Shown one piece after another: positions 6,850-10,884 of a stretch of 10,884 nt of DNA. Numbering within the stretch: position 1 is the stretch's first letter; every line of letters starts with the position of its first letter. The position numbers were made by a program, and so were the translations under genes. Source of the stretch: an uncultured Candidatus Saccharibacteria bacterium. Lineage in GTDB: Bacteria > Patescibacteria > Saccharimonadia > Saccharimonadales > UBA1547. The stretch spans positions 1-10,884 of the forward strand of contig CAMPIW010000007.1 of assembly GCA_946886635.1 (NCBI GenBank). Reading direction: 5' to 3'. The notes under the pieces are model-generated. The model was given only the letters and a program-made list of their open reading frames with translations. It was not told where the DNA came from and did not search any database.

Positions 6850-7251
6850 ATGCTCGCAATTCGTTTGCAACGCGTCGGTCGTGCTGGGTACCCAACCTAC
6901 CGCCTCGCAGTCCAAGAGTCACAACGTCACCCATCAAGTGGTCGTGTTGTTGCTTATGTAGGTAGCTACAACCCACACACTAAAGACGCTAAGGTTCAAG
7001 TAGAACTTGCCCAAAAGTATCTCGATAATGGCGCACAGCCAACACCACGTGTTGTAAAGCTTCTTAAAGAAGCTGGCGTAAAGCTTCCTAGCTGGGTTAA
7101 AGAAGCCGCAAGCGACAAGCAAAAATCTCTCCGTAACCCTGAGAAGCTTCGCAAAAACCAACCAAAAGAAGAAGTGGTTGAAGAAGCGCCAGTAGAGGCA
7201 GAAGCTGAGGCTCCTGCGGAAGAAGCTACAGAAGAAAAAACAGAAGCGTAA
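6850..7251 (+). CDS. rpsP: Ribosomal protein bS16 with acidic C-terminal tail
   Basis: bS16 is an assembly protein of the 30S subunit. The start MLAIRLQRVGRAGYPTYRLAVQESQRHPSSGR (residues 1-32) and VGSYNPHTKD (37-46) are the classic bS16 core, with YLDNGAQPTPRV (57-68) closing it. The protein is 133 aa; the core ends near residue 85. The tail is first basic (about 86-106) and then strongly acidic from KEEVVEEAPVEAEAEAP on. Such low-complexity tails are variable in this family. It has its own strong promoter and is followed by a strong hairpin. In many bacteria rpsP is followed directly by the KH gene, rimM and trmD; here a GC-rich antisense gene separates it from the KH gene and rimM is not in the window. 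Confidence 0.95.
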   Translation: MLAIRLQRVGRAGYPTYRLAVQESQRHPSSGRVVAYVGSYNPHTKDAKVQVELAQKYLDNGAQPTPRVVKLLKEAGVKLPSWVKEAASDKQKSLRNPEKLRKNQPKEEVVEEAPVEAEAEAPAEEATEEKTEA

Positions 7252-7273
7252 AGCGTAGATTTTAAAAAGGAAA

Positions 7274-7308
7274 GGCCCCTGTGCACTGTGCACAGGGGCT
7301 CTTCTGTT
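7274..7308 (+). terminator. Long perfect hairpin between rpsP and the GC-rich gene, probably a two-way terminator
   Basis: GCCCCTGTGCA (7275-7285) pairs perfectly with TGCACAGGGGC (7289-7299). Rightward it is followed by CTCTTCTGTT, which also follows the hairpin after trmD (9315-9324). Leftward, on the minus strand, it is followed by CTTTCCTTTTT. It can therefore end both rpsP and the converging GC-rich gene. Confidence 0.65.
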
Positions 7309-7339
7309 CCTTGGAACAGGCGGTGTCGGTTAGGACACC
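7304..7339. repeat. Two further inverted repeats at the 3' end of the GC-rich gene
   Basis: CTGTTCC/GGAACAG (7304-7310 and 7313-7319) is a perfect 7-bp palindrome with TT at its centre. GGTGTC/GACACC (7322-7327 and 7334-7339) is a 6-bp stem whose loop holds the stop codon of the minus-strand gene (7330-7332). With the preceding hairpin they make three inverted repeats in 66 bp. Confidence 0.6.
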
Positions 7340-7815
7340 TGGGTGAGCTTCAGCTCGTAGAGCGCCGGGAACCAGTCCTGACGCTGTCCGTTGAAGAAGT
7401 TTTCCGGGATGACTGCTCGACGTGAGCTGTCCAGAGCGATGCCGTAGGCGAACTTGCTCTGGATGACCTTGGCCATACCAGGATCGATCGTGGGCAGCGG
7501 AACGTCGCTCTTGCGAACCAGAGCCTCAGCGTACGCCCTGGCCTGGTCGATGGCAGCCGGCTTCCATTCCTTCTGGGTCGCAGCCTTGGCGACTGCTTCG
7601 AAGAAGTTCATGGCCCAGCTGTAGGCGTCCCTCTGGAACTGGCGTTCGGCCCGCTCCTTCTCGCGCTTCTCACGCTCGAGACGACGCTCTTCGGCCAGTC
7701 TGGCCTCCTTGGCGGCCTGCTCGTGCTCCCGCTGCTCGGCCTGCACACGTGCGGCTGCGAAGGGGTTGCGAGAGGTGACCTGGGTCTTCTCGGTGGTGGT
7801 AGTGGTGGCGGACAT
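7330..7815 (-). CDS. GC-rich gene for an unrecognised coiled-coil protein, likely foreign
   Basis: I do not recognise this 161-aa protein. It begins with a Thr-rich stretch (residues 3-14), then NPFAAARVQ (17-25). A long Glu/Arg/Ala-rich charged helix, probably coiled coil, runs over about 23-62, and a compact-looking domain follows with SWAMNFFEAVAKA (66-78), VIQSKFAYGIALD (117-129) and DWFPALYELKL (147-157). It has no Cys, signal peptide or membrane segment, so it is probably cytoplasmic. The gene looks real: AAAGGAG (7822-7828) lies 6 nt before the ATG, a promoter lies farther upstream, and codon use is consistent. All 11 Lys codons are AAG, all 12 Gln codons CAG and all 8 Phe codons TTC, unlike the A/T-ending choices in flanking genes. 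Two 60-bp lines contain 62 and 67 % GC. It lies opposite to rpsP and khpA. It may be a horizontally acquired cassette gene; no function is claimed. Confidence 0.8.
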   Translation of the reverse strand: MSATTTTTEKTQVTSRNPFAAARVQAEQREHEQAAKEARLAEERRLEREKREKERAERQFQRDAYSWAMNFFEAVAKAATQKEWKPAAIDQARAYAEALVRKSDVPLPTIDPGMAKVIQSKFAYGIALDSSRRAVIPENFFNGQRQDWFPALYELKLTQVS

Positions 7816-7853
7816 GGGGAGCTCCTTTCAGAGCAGTCATGACGGGTACGCGC

Positions 7854-7865
7854 TGACTTGTGTCA
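7854..7865. repeat. Small inverted repeat in the leader of the GC-rich gene
   Basis: TGAC-TTGT-GTCA lies in the predicted 5' leader, between the start site (near 7871) and the Shine-Dalgarno sequence. A second palindrome, GTCATGAC, is at 7836-7843. Either could be an operator or leader structure; both are short enough to be chance. Confidence 0.25.
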
Positions 7866-7877
7866 ACGTTAATCAAC

Positions 7878-7906
7878 ATAATACCACTAAACTAACAAAA
7901 AGTCAA
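7878..7906 (-). promoter_or_regulatory. Promoter of the GC-rich gene
   Basis: Read on the minus strand: TTGACT (7906-7901), a 17-bp spacer and TATTAT (7883-7878), with TGG before the -10 box. Transcription should start near 7871 and give a leader of about 56 nt. The promoter is AT-rich like the local genome, while GC content rises only past the start site. Confidence 0.65.
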
Positions 7907-7942
7907 TACCCTCATGCTTATAGTAGTATATTATCGTGGTCA

Positions 7943-7951
7943 TGCTACAAT
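7943..7951 (+). promoter_or_regulatory. Extended -10 promoter of the KH gene
   Basis: TGC-TACAAT (7943-7951) is an extended -10 box with no clear -35. Transcription should start near 7958, leaving a leader of about 30 nt with GGAGG (7976-7980) 7 nt before the ATG at 7988. It diverges from the promoter of the GC-rich gene. Confidence 0.5.
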
Positions 7952-7987
7952 AAAGCTACGATACTTGTAGAGACCGGAGGAGGGCAT

Positions 7988-8413
7988 ATGTCGACCATAG
8001 ACCAGCAGTTCATTGAATATATCGTAAAATCAGTTGTCGGACATCCAGACGACGTTGAAGTCGAGCGCATTATCGACGAAAAGGGTGTTCTGCTCACTTT
8101 AACCGTGAATCCTGAAGACCTTGGTCGCGTTATTGGTAAGCGAGGTGTCACCGCACAAAGCCTTCGTACGTTACTACGTGCTTTGGGTACAAAAAATGAC
8201 GCACGGTATAATCTTAAAATTGTAAATAACGATGGTCAGACTGGCGCAACTATTTCTAGCGATGACCGCAATGAAAGCCGTAATGAAGACGCTCATGTTT
8301 CCACAGATTCTGATTCTGTGGAAACACCAACAGATGAAACTGTGGACAACACCTCAGACTACACAAAAAAGACCCGCAAAGAGCTTGCGGAACTCGACGA
8401 CCTTGATATATAA
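7988..8413 (+). CDS. khpA: KH-domain RNA-binding protein (KhpA/YlqC type) with acidic extension
   Basis: KhpA proteins are small KH-domain RNA binders that in Firmicutes pair with KhpB and bind many transcripts. Residues 1-80 match the family: QFIEYIVKSVVGHPDDVEVE, then NPEDLGRVIGKRGVTAQSL with the GKRG loop (50-53) that grips RNA. The usual length is about 75-80 aa; this protein has 141. Residues 81-141 are a Ser/Thr/Asp/Glu-rich, probably disordered tail ending in a short KKTRKELAELDDLDI. The open frame extends upstream to 7709, but GGAGG before 7988 and the family's N-terminus fix the start there. An 11-bp perfect inverted repeat lies in the tail coding sequence (8297-8325). The position between rpsP and trmD is the conserved one for this family. 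Confidence 0.88.
   Translation: MSTIDQQFIEYIVKSVVGHPDDVEVERIIDEKGVLLTLTVNPEDLGRVIGKRGVTAQSLRTLLRALGTKNDARYNLKIVNNDGQTGATISSDDRNESRNEDAHVSTDSDSVETPTDETVDNTSDYTKKTRKELAELDDLDI
8297..8325. repeat. Perfect 11-bp inverted repeat inside khpA
   Basis: GTTTCCACAGA (8297-8307) and TCTGTGGAAAC (8315-8325) pair perfectly around a 7-nt loop (TTCTGAT). The arms encode the HVSTDSDSVET part of the low-complexity tail. The mRNA would form a strong hairpin; no T-run follows, so it is not a terminator. Confidence 0.65.
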
Positions 8414-8505
8414 TCACAAGCAGTTCAGAACACACTATTGAACTGCGAGATTAGCTCATGCGAGCGACAAATCACTACATTTGTTGAGAGCTTATGTGCA
8501 TAAAC
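8414..8505 (+). other. Structured region after khpA
   Basis: No gene is seen. GCAGTTCA/TGAACTGC (8420-8427 and 8439-8446) is a perfect 8-bp stem. AGCTC/GAGCT (8453-8457 and 8488-8492) encloses ACAAAT/ATTTGT (8467-8472 and 8479-8484). TTATG/CATAA lies at 8492-8503. The terminator at 8506 follows directly. It may be a folded 3' UTR or a small RNA cut from the khpA transcript. Confidence 0.35.
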
Positions 8506-8536
8506 GACACCCTGTTCGGGGTGTCTTTTTGTTTTT
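8506..8536 (+). terminator. Intrinsic terminator after khpA
   Basis: GACACCC (8506-8512) pairs with GGGTGTC (8519-8525) around a 6-nt loop and is followed by TTTTTGTTTTT. It separates khpA from trmD, which has its own promoter. Confidence 0.85.
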
Positions 8537-8548
8537 AGTAATATAGCG

Positions 8549-8554
8549 TACACT
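8549..8554 (+). promoter_or_regulatory. -10 box of trmD, likely leaderless
   Basis: TACACT ends 7 nt before the trmD ATG at 8562, just after the khpA terminator. No good -35 and no Shine-Dalgarno sequence are visible. The spacing fits a transcript starting at or beside the start codon. Confidence 0.45.
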
Positions 8555-8561
8555 AGTACAG

Positions 8562-9221
8562 ATGAAAAAACTCCAAGTTATTACACTTTTTCCAGAAATG
8601 TTCGAGGGTGTATTTAATTCTTCGATGATGTGGAAAGCCCAAAAAGAGGGCGTCGTTGAATTTGGACTGATCAATCTTCGTGACTACGGTATTGGCCCAC
8701 GCCAACAGGTGGATGATACGCCATATGGCGGCGGTGATGGGATGCTTTTGAAGCCCGAGCCATTATTTGCTGCCGTTCAGGCCGCAAAAGAAAACGACCC
8801 AACGGCAAAAGTACTGCTTATGACCCCACGAGGACGACGCTGGAAGCAGGCGTTAGCGCAAAGCTATGCCGAGGTGGATCACGGTTATATCTTCATCTGT
8901 GGGCGTTACGAAGGCTATGACGAACGAATTATTACGCTTGTCGACGAACAAATTAGCGTCGGTGACTATGTACTTACTGGTGGAGAGCTTCCGGCGATGA
9001 CAGTAATTGACAGTATTGTCCGTTTAATTCCAGGAGTATTAGGTGGCGAGGCAAGCGCTGAAATTGAAAGTTTTTCGGATGGGGAGACGCTTGAGTTCCC
9101 TCAGTACACAAAACCAGCCGAATTTAACGGTTTACGCGTTCCGGATGTACTTTTAAGTGGAAATCACGCTGTCATTGCTCGGTGGCGCGAAGAACACTCA
9201 ATTAAGGCTAGTAAAGAGTAG
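8562..9221 (+). CDS. trmD: tRNA (guanine-37-N1)-methyltransferase TrmD
   Basis: TrmD methylates G37 of tRNAs whose base 36 is G, using S-adenosylmethionine bound in a deep trefoil knot, and so prevents +1 frameshifts. The 219-aa protein is slightly shorter than E. coli TrmD. Seen are VDDTPYGGGDGMLLKPEP (50-67), MTPRG (87-91), CGRYEGYDER (113-122), SVGDYVLTGGELPA (132-145), RLIPGVLG (154-161) and EFPQYTKP (178-185), followed by VPDVLLSGNHAVIARWR. By my alignment the catalytic Arg is Arg154, and the catalytic Asp169 of the well-studied enzymes reads Glu169 (EIESF), a conservative change. The start has a -10 box instead of a Shine-Dalgarno sequence. rimM and rplS, frequent neighbours elsewhere, are absent here. 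Confidence 0.97.
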   Translation: MKKLQVITLFPEMFEGVFNSSMMWKAQKEGVVEFGLINLRDYGIGPRQQVDDTPYGGGDGMLLKPEPLFAAVQAAKENDPTAKVLLMTPRGRRWKQALAQSYAEVDHGYIFICGRYEGYDERIITLVDEQISVGDYVLTGGELPAMTVIDSIVRLIPGVLGGEASAEIESFSDGETLEFPQYTKPAEFNGLRVPDVLLSGNHAVIARWREEHSIKASKE

Positions 9222-9299
9222 TCGGTAGTTTGTAAGCGGTAGGTGGTAGGCTATGGCTAGCACCCGAGCCACTTACGATTATAAAAAGACAAAAAGAAA

Positions 9300-9324
9300 C
9301 CCGCTTGCGCGGGCCTCTTCTGTT
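9300..9324 (+). terminator. Terminator-like hairpin after trmD
   Basis: CCCGC (9300-9304) pairs with GCGGG (9309-9313) around TTGC, after an A-rich stretch. The tail CTCTTCTGTT is T-rich but interrupted, and is identical to the tail of the hairpin after rpsP. Confidence 0.55.
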
Positions 9325-9408
9325 GTGGTGGATATCGTATAGCTAGGCTACAACAAGTAAAAAAATTTTTTTTGAATTTTTTCGGAGTGTTTGTTTTTGT
9401 AACTTTCG

Positions 9409-9479
9409 CTGTTGTTACTTTACCCAATAACCTATTAAAGCGCAAGCATATTATTGAAAAATGTTTAAAATAACAACAG
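9409..9479. repeat. Spaced 9-bp inverted repeat upstream of a promoter
   Basis: CTGTTGTTA (9409-9417) and TAACAACAG (9471-9479) are exact inverse copies with 53 bp between them. The right copy ends one base before the -35 box of the membrane-protein gene, so the pair could be regulator sites. Chance is possible in AT-rich DNA. Confidence 0.35.
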
Positions 9480-9480
9480 T

Positions 9481-9510
9481 TTGTGTAAATTATGAATTCG
9501 GACGTATACT
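9481..9510 (+). promoter_or_regulatory. Promoter of the 9517 membrane-protein gene, likely leaderless
   Basis: TTGTGT (9481-9486), an 18-bp spacer and TATACT (9505-9510) form a good promoter. The ATG follows after only 6 nt, so the transcript should start at the start codon. Confidence 0.6.
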
Positions 9511-9516
9511 TGAAGC

Positions 9517-10002
9517 ATGAGTATTTTTGCAAAAGCCCTTCCCGCACCAAAAGAAAAGACCGCCAATACACGCCACATTTCATTACTTTATGCAGCAATT
9601 TTAGTAGTATTTTTAGTAGCGCAATTATTTACTTTTGATGAATTTACTGCCTTAATTTTGTCATTTAACTTGCCTTTTGGCGATATGGGTGTGCTTGTTA
9701 TCGCACCGCTCCTTGTAATGGCAGAGCTTTTTGCACTGCCATTTTTACTTCGTATGAAACTAAGCTTCGCTTTTAGGTGGCTTAGTATGCTATTTGGCTG
9801 GCTTGTGCCGGTTCTATGGTTGTTTACTAGTAGCTGGGTAGTTAGTACGCAGCCAGGGGCAGAAACCGTGGGCTTTTTAGGGACCGTCGTAAGTGTTATA
9901 CCTGGGTTGTGGGCGATATTTGTATCAATTGCATTAGGTATTTTAGCTATTTGGGCAAGTTGGGGTATGTGGCCTGGACGCTATGTCCGAAATAAAAAAT
10001 AG
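9517..10002 (+). CDS. Unrecognised four-helix integral membrane protein
   Basis: I cannot assign this 161-aa protein to a family. It has a short basic N-terminus and four hydrophobic segments at about 21-40, 57-78, 85-104 and 119-150, and ends in a basic RYVRNKK. The even number of helices and basic ends suggest that both termini are inside. No catalytic motif or conserved charged residue stands out within the helices; Glu70 in the second segment and the Trp residues near the end (146, 149, 152) are the most visible. The ATG at 9517 follows a -10 box by 6 nt and has no Shine-Dalgarno sequence. It is followed by another small membrane protein with its own promoter 57 bp downstream. Confidence 0.75.
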   Translation: MSIFAKALPAPKEKTANTRHISLLYAAILVVFLVAQLFTFDEFTALILSFNLPFGDMGVLVIAPLLVMAELFALPFLLRMKLSFAFRWLSMLFGWLVPVLWLFTSSWVVSTQPGAETVGFLGTVVSVIPGLWAIFVSIALGILAIWASWGMWPGRYVRNKK

Positions 10003-10031
10003 TTGAGTATTGCTGGGTGCGGGGGTATTAT
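10003..10031 (+). promoter_or_regulatory. Promoter of the 10060 membrane-protein gene
   Basis: TTGAGT (10003-10008), a 17-bp spacer and TATTAT (10026-10031) start at the base after the previous stop codon. Transcription should begin near 10038. GAGGAG (10044-10049) lies 10 nt before the ATG at 10060. Confidence 0.65.
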
Positions 10032-10059
10032 GAGAACAAATAAGAGGAGACATTAAGGT

Positions 10060-10614
10060 ATGGAATTTATATCTCAATTAGAACGTACCGTACAAGGTTG
10101 GCTCAAAGCGGTGCCGCATCTGCCAGAAGGTGCTCGTAAATGGCTCGGTGATAATATTTGGTGGATTGCTGCTATTGGCGCAGTACTCACCGGTATAGGT
10201 GTACTTGGAATCTTTATAACACTACTAAGTAATGTGGCGACTCTTGGCAGTCCTATTCTCTCGTACTACGCCTCGACTACCTTTATTATGTGGGTAATTG
10301 TTAAAGCGAGTATTACGCTCGCTTTCGCAATTCTCGAGTGTGTATTGCTTGCATTGGCGGTTTCGCCGCTAAAACAAAAACAGAAAAAAGGTTGGGTGCT
10401 ACTTTTCGCAGTATTACTGCTCGGCGTTTTGTCGGTTGTCGTTAGCTCGATCCTAACCTTTAGTGTATTTGGATTTATTGTGAATATTATTTTCGGTGCA
10501 CTCTGGCTTGCAGTAAGCGCATACTTCTTGTTTGAAATTCACGGACAGTTTGCCCATGTAGAACGCTCAAAGGGCGTAAAGAGAAAAGCAGCTTCACATT
10601 CGCAAAAAAAGTAA
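10060..10614 (+). CDS. Unrecognised four-helix integral membrane protein
   Basis: This 184-aa protein is not recognised. An amphipathic N-terminal stretch with WLKAVPHLPEGARKWLGDN (14-32) is followed by hydrophobic segments at about 33-57, 74-102, 111-131 and 134-160, then a basic tail (KGVKRKAASHSQKK). The basic loop KQKQKKG (105-111) between segments 2 and 3, together with the basic tail, suggests that both termini and this loop face the cytoplasm. It resembles the preceding gene in size and topology but shows no clear sequence match to it. A promoter and a Shine-Dalgarno sequence directly upstream support the ATG at 10060. No enzyme or transporter motif is visible. Confidence 0.8.
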   Translation: MEFISQLERTVQGWLKAVPHLPEGARKWLGDNIWWIAAIGAVLTGIGVLGIFITLLSNVATLGSPILSYYASTTFIMWVIVKASITLAFAILECVLLALAVSPLKQKQKKGWVLLFAVLLLGVLSVVVSSILTFSVFGFIVNIIFGALWLAVSAYFLFEIHGQFAHVERSKGVKRKAASHSQKK

Positions 10615-10633
10615 GGGTGCGTCGCTATAAGAC

Positions 10634-10662
10634 TTGAGCATTCACCTCTATTGCGGTATAAT
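10634..10662 (+). promoter_or_regulatory. Promoter of the tRNA-Gln gene
   Basis: TTGAGC (10634-10639), a 17-bp spacer and a perfect TATAAT (10657-10662). Transcription should begin near 10669, about 20 nt before the mature tRNA. Confidence 0.75.
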
Positions 10663-10689
10663 ACTTCGGTACTACACACGTAGGCGCGA

Positions 10690-10764
10690 TAGGGTGTCGC
10701 CAAGTGGTAAGGCACCAGTTTTTGGTACTGGCATTCGGGGGTTCGAATCCCTCCACCCTAGCCA
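10690..10764 (+). tRNA. tRNA-Gln, anticodon UUG, CCA encoded
   Basis: The cloverleaf can be folded by eye. The acceptor stem TAGGGTG/CACCCTA pairs over 7 bp (10690-10696 and 10754-10760), the D stem is GCC/GGC, and the anticodon stem CCAGT/ACTGG (10715-10719 and 10727-10731) has the loop TTTTGGT. The anticodon TTG (10722-10724) reads CAA. The T arm contains GGTTCGAATCC. The discriminator G (10761) is followed by an encoded CCA (10762-10764). The U1-A72 pair is usual for tRNA-Gln. Confidence 0.95.
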
Positions 10765-10776
10765 CGAAAGAAAATT

Positions 10777-10797
10777 AAGCCTCTTCGGAGGCTTTTT
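10777..10797 (+). terminator. Intrinsic terminator after tRNA-Gln
   Basis: AAGCCTC (10777-10783) and GAGGCTT (10788-10794) form a 7-bp stem closed by a stable TTCG loop, with T at 10793-10797. The reverse strand has AATTTTC after the stem, so it might also serve a gene arriving from the right. Confidence 0.85.
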
Positions 10798-10815
10798 GTT
10801 TTACTGAAAAATAAA

Positions 10816-10884
10816 TTACTGGCCGTTTACGCGGCGAAATAGCAGGGTAAGTTTCTTACTTTTTTTCAAAGGACTCTTGAATTT
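10816..10884 (-). CDS. Possible 3' tip of a minus-strand gene
   Basis: Reading in from the right edge on the minus strand, 22 codons stay open and end in TAA (10818-10816). The residues are strongly basic (KKSKKL, FRRVNGQ at the end). The tRNA terminator lies 19 bp beyond and could act in both directions. An open run of this length arises by chance about one time in three, so support is weak. Confidence 0.22.
   Translation of the reverse strand, partial: KFKSPLKKSKKLTLLFRRVNGQ

Larger units (their letters stand above)
9222..9516. other. Intergenic region between trmD and the first membrane protein
   Basis: No gene is supported in these 295 bp. They contain GGTAG three times (9224-9250), the hairpin after trmD at 9300-9324, an A7-T8-GAA-T6 tract (9359-9382) that may bend the DNA, a widely spaced 9-bp inverted repeat (9409-9417 and 9471-9479), and the promoter of the next gene at 9481-9510. 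Confidence 0.6.

Noticed and set aside
7055..7088. Palindrome AGCTTCTT/AAGAAGCT and repeated GTAAAGCTTC in rpsP
   Set aside because: Explained by repeated Lys-Leu and Glu-Ala codons within the bS16 coding sequence.
7670..7879. 69-aa minus-strand frame overlapping the start of the GC-rich gene
   Set aside because: It overlaps the promoter, the leader and the 5' part of the 161-aa gene in another frame and has no ribosome-binding site.
7709..7987. Upstream extension of the KH gene across the GC-rich gene
   Set aside because: It reads the opposite strand of the GC-rich gene; GGAGG at 7976-7980 and the family N-terminus place the start at 7988.
9257..9598. 113-aa minus-strand frame over the intergenic region before 9517
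   Set aside because: It covers homopolymer tracts, a terminator and a promoter; the Cys/Phe/Lys-rich translation looks like AT-rich noise.
1..10884. CRISPR array, insertion sequence, transposase or integrase
   Set aside because: I saw no regular direct repeats with spacers, no transposase motifs and no clear target-site duplication around the GC-rich gene.

Overview
The window looks like chromosomal DNA of a Candidate Phyla Radiation (Patescibacteria) bacterium, most likely of the Saccharibacteria (TM7) type. This rests on the compact housekeeping genes, the moderate GC content, a 49-residue bL32 without zinc ribbon, the order rpsP - KH gene - trmD without rimM between them, and several starts with a -10 box almost touching the ATG. 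The assignment is inference from gene content; no rRNA is present. All 13 complete genes end in TAA or TAG and none in TGA.

Layout: an RRM RNA-binding protein runs off the left edge on the minus strand (1-52). A 384-bp stretch without a gene follows; it holds a candidate promoter, several hairpins and an intrinsic terminator (384-419), so it may encode a small RNA. A MurF-like Mur ligase (437-1720) and leucyl-tRNA synthetase (1777-4203) follow, each with its own promoter. A membrane-anchored LysM protein (4232-4780, minus) converges on leuS. From 4895 to 6757 lies a translation and RNA-processing cluster: rpmF, nusB, a Nudix hydrolase and rnc, the last three overlapping or touching. Next come rpsP (6850-7251), a KH-domain gene of the khpA type (7988-8413) and trmD (8562-9221). 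Two unrecognised four-helix membrane proteins (9517-10002, 10060-10614), a tRNA-Gln(UUG) and its terminator close the window, possibly with the 3' tip of another minus-strand gene at the right edge.

The outlier is at 7330-7815, between rpsP and khpA. It is a GC-rich gene (sampled lines 62-67 % GC against about 40 % in rnc) on the opposite strand, for a 161-aa coiled-coil protein I do not recognise. All its Lys, Gln and Phe codons end in G or C. It has an AT-rich promoter of local style (TTGACT-N17-TATTAT), a strong Shine-Dalgarno sequence, and three consecutive inverted repeats at its 3' end. It resembles a self-contained one-gene cassette placed into a core ribosomal and tRNA-modification operon.

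Together the ordinary genes make ribosomal proteins (bL32, bS16), process and terminate rRNA transcripts (RNase III, NusB), supply and modify tRNAs (LeuRS, TrmD, tRNA-Gln), and build or bind the cell wall (Mur ligase, LysM protein). Two kinds of initiation signal can be read: genes with a leader and Shine-Dalgarno sequence (rpmF, rpsP, khpA, the GC-rich gene, the 10060 gene), and genes with a -10 box 6-9 nt before the ATG and no room for a ribosome-binding site (437, 1777, 8562, 9517, and probably 4780 minus).
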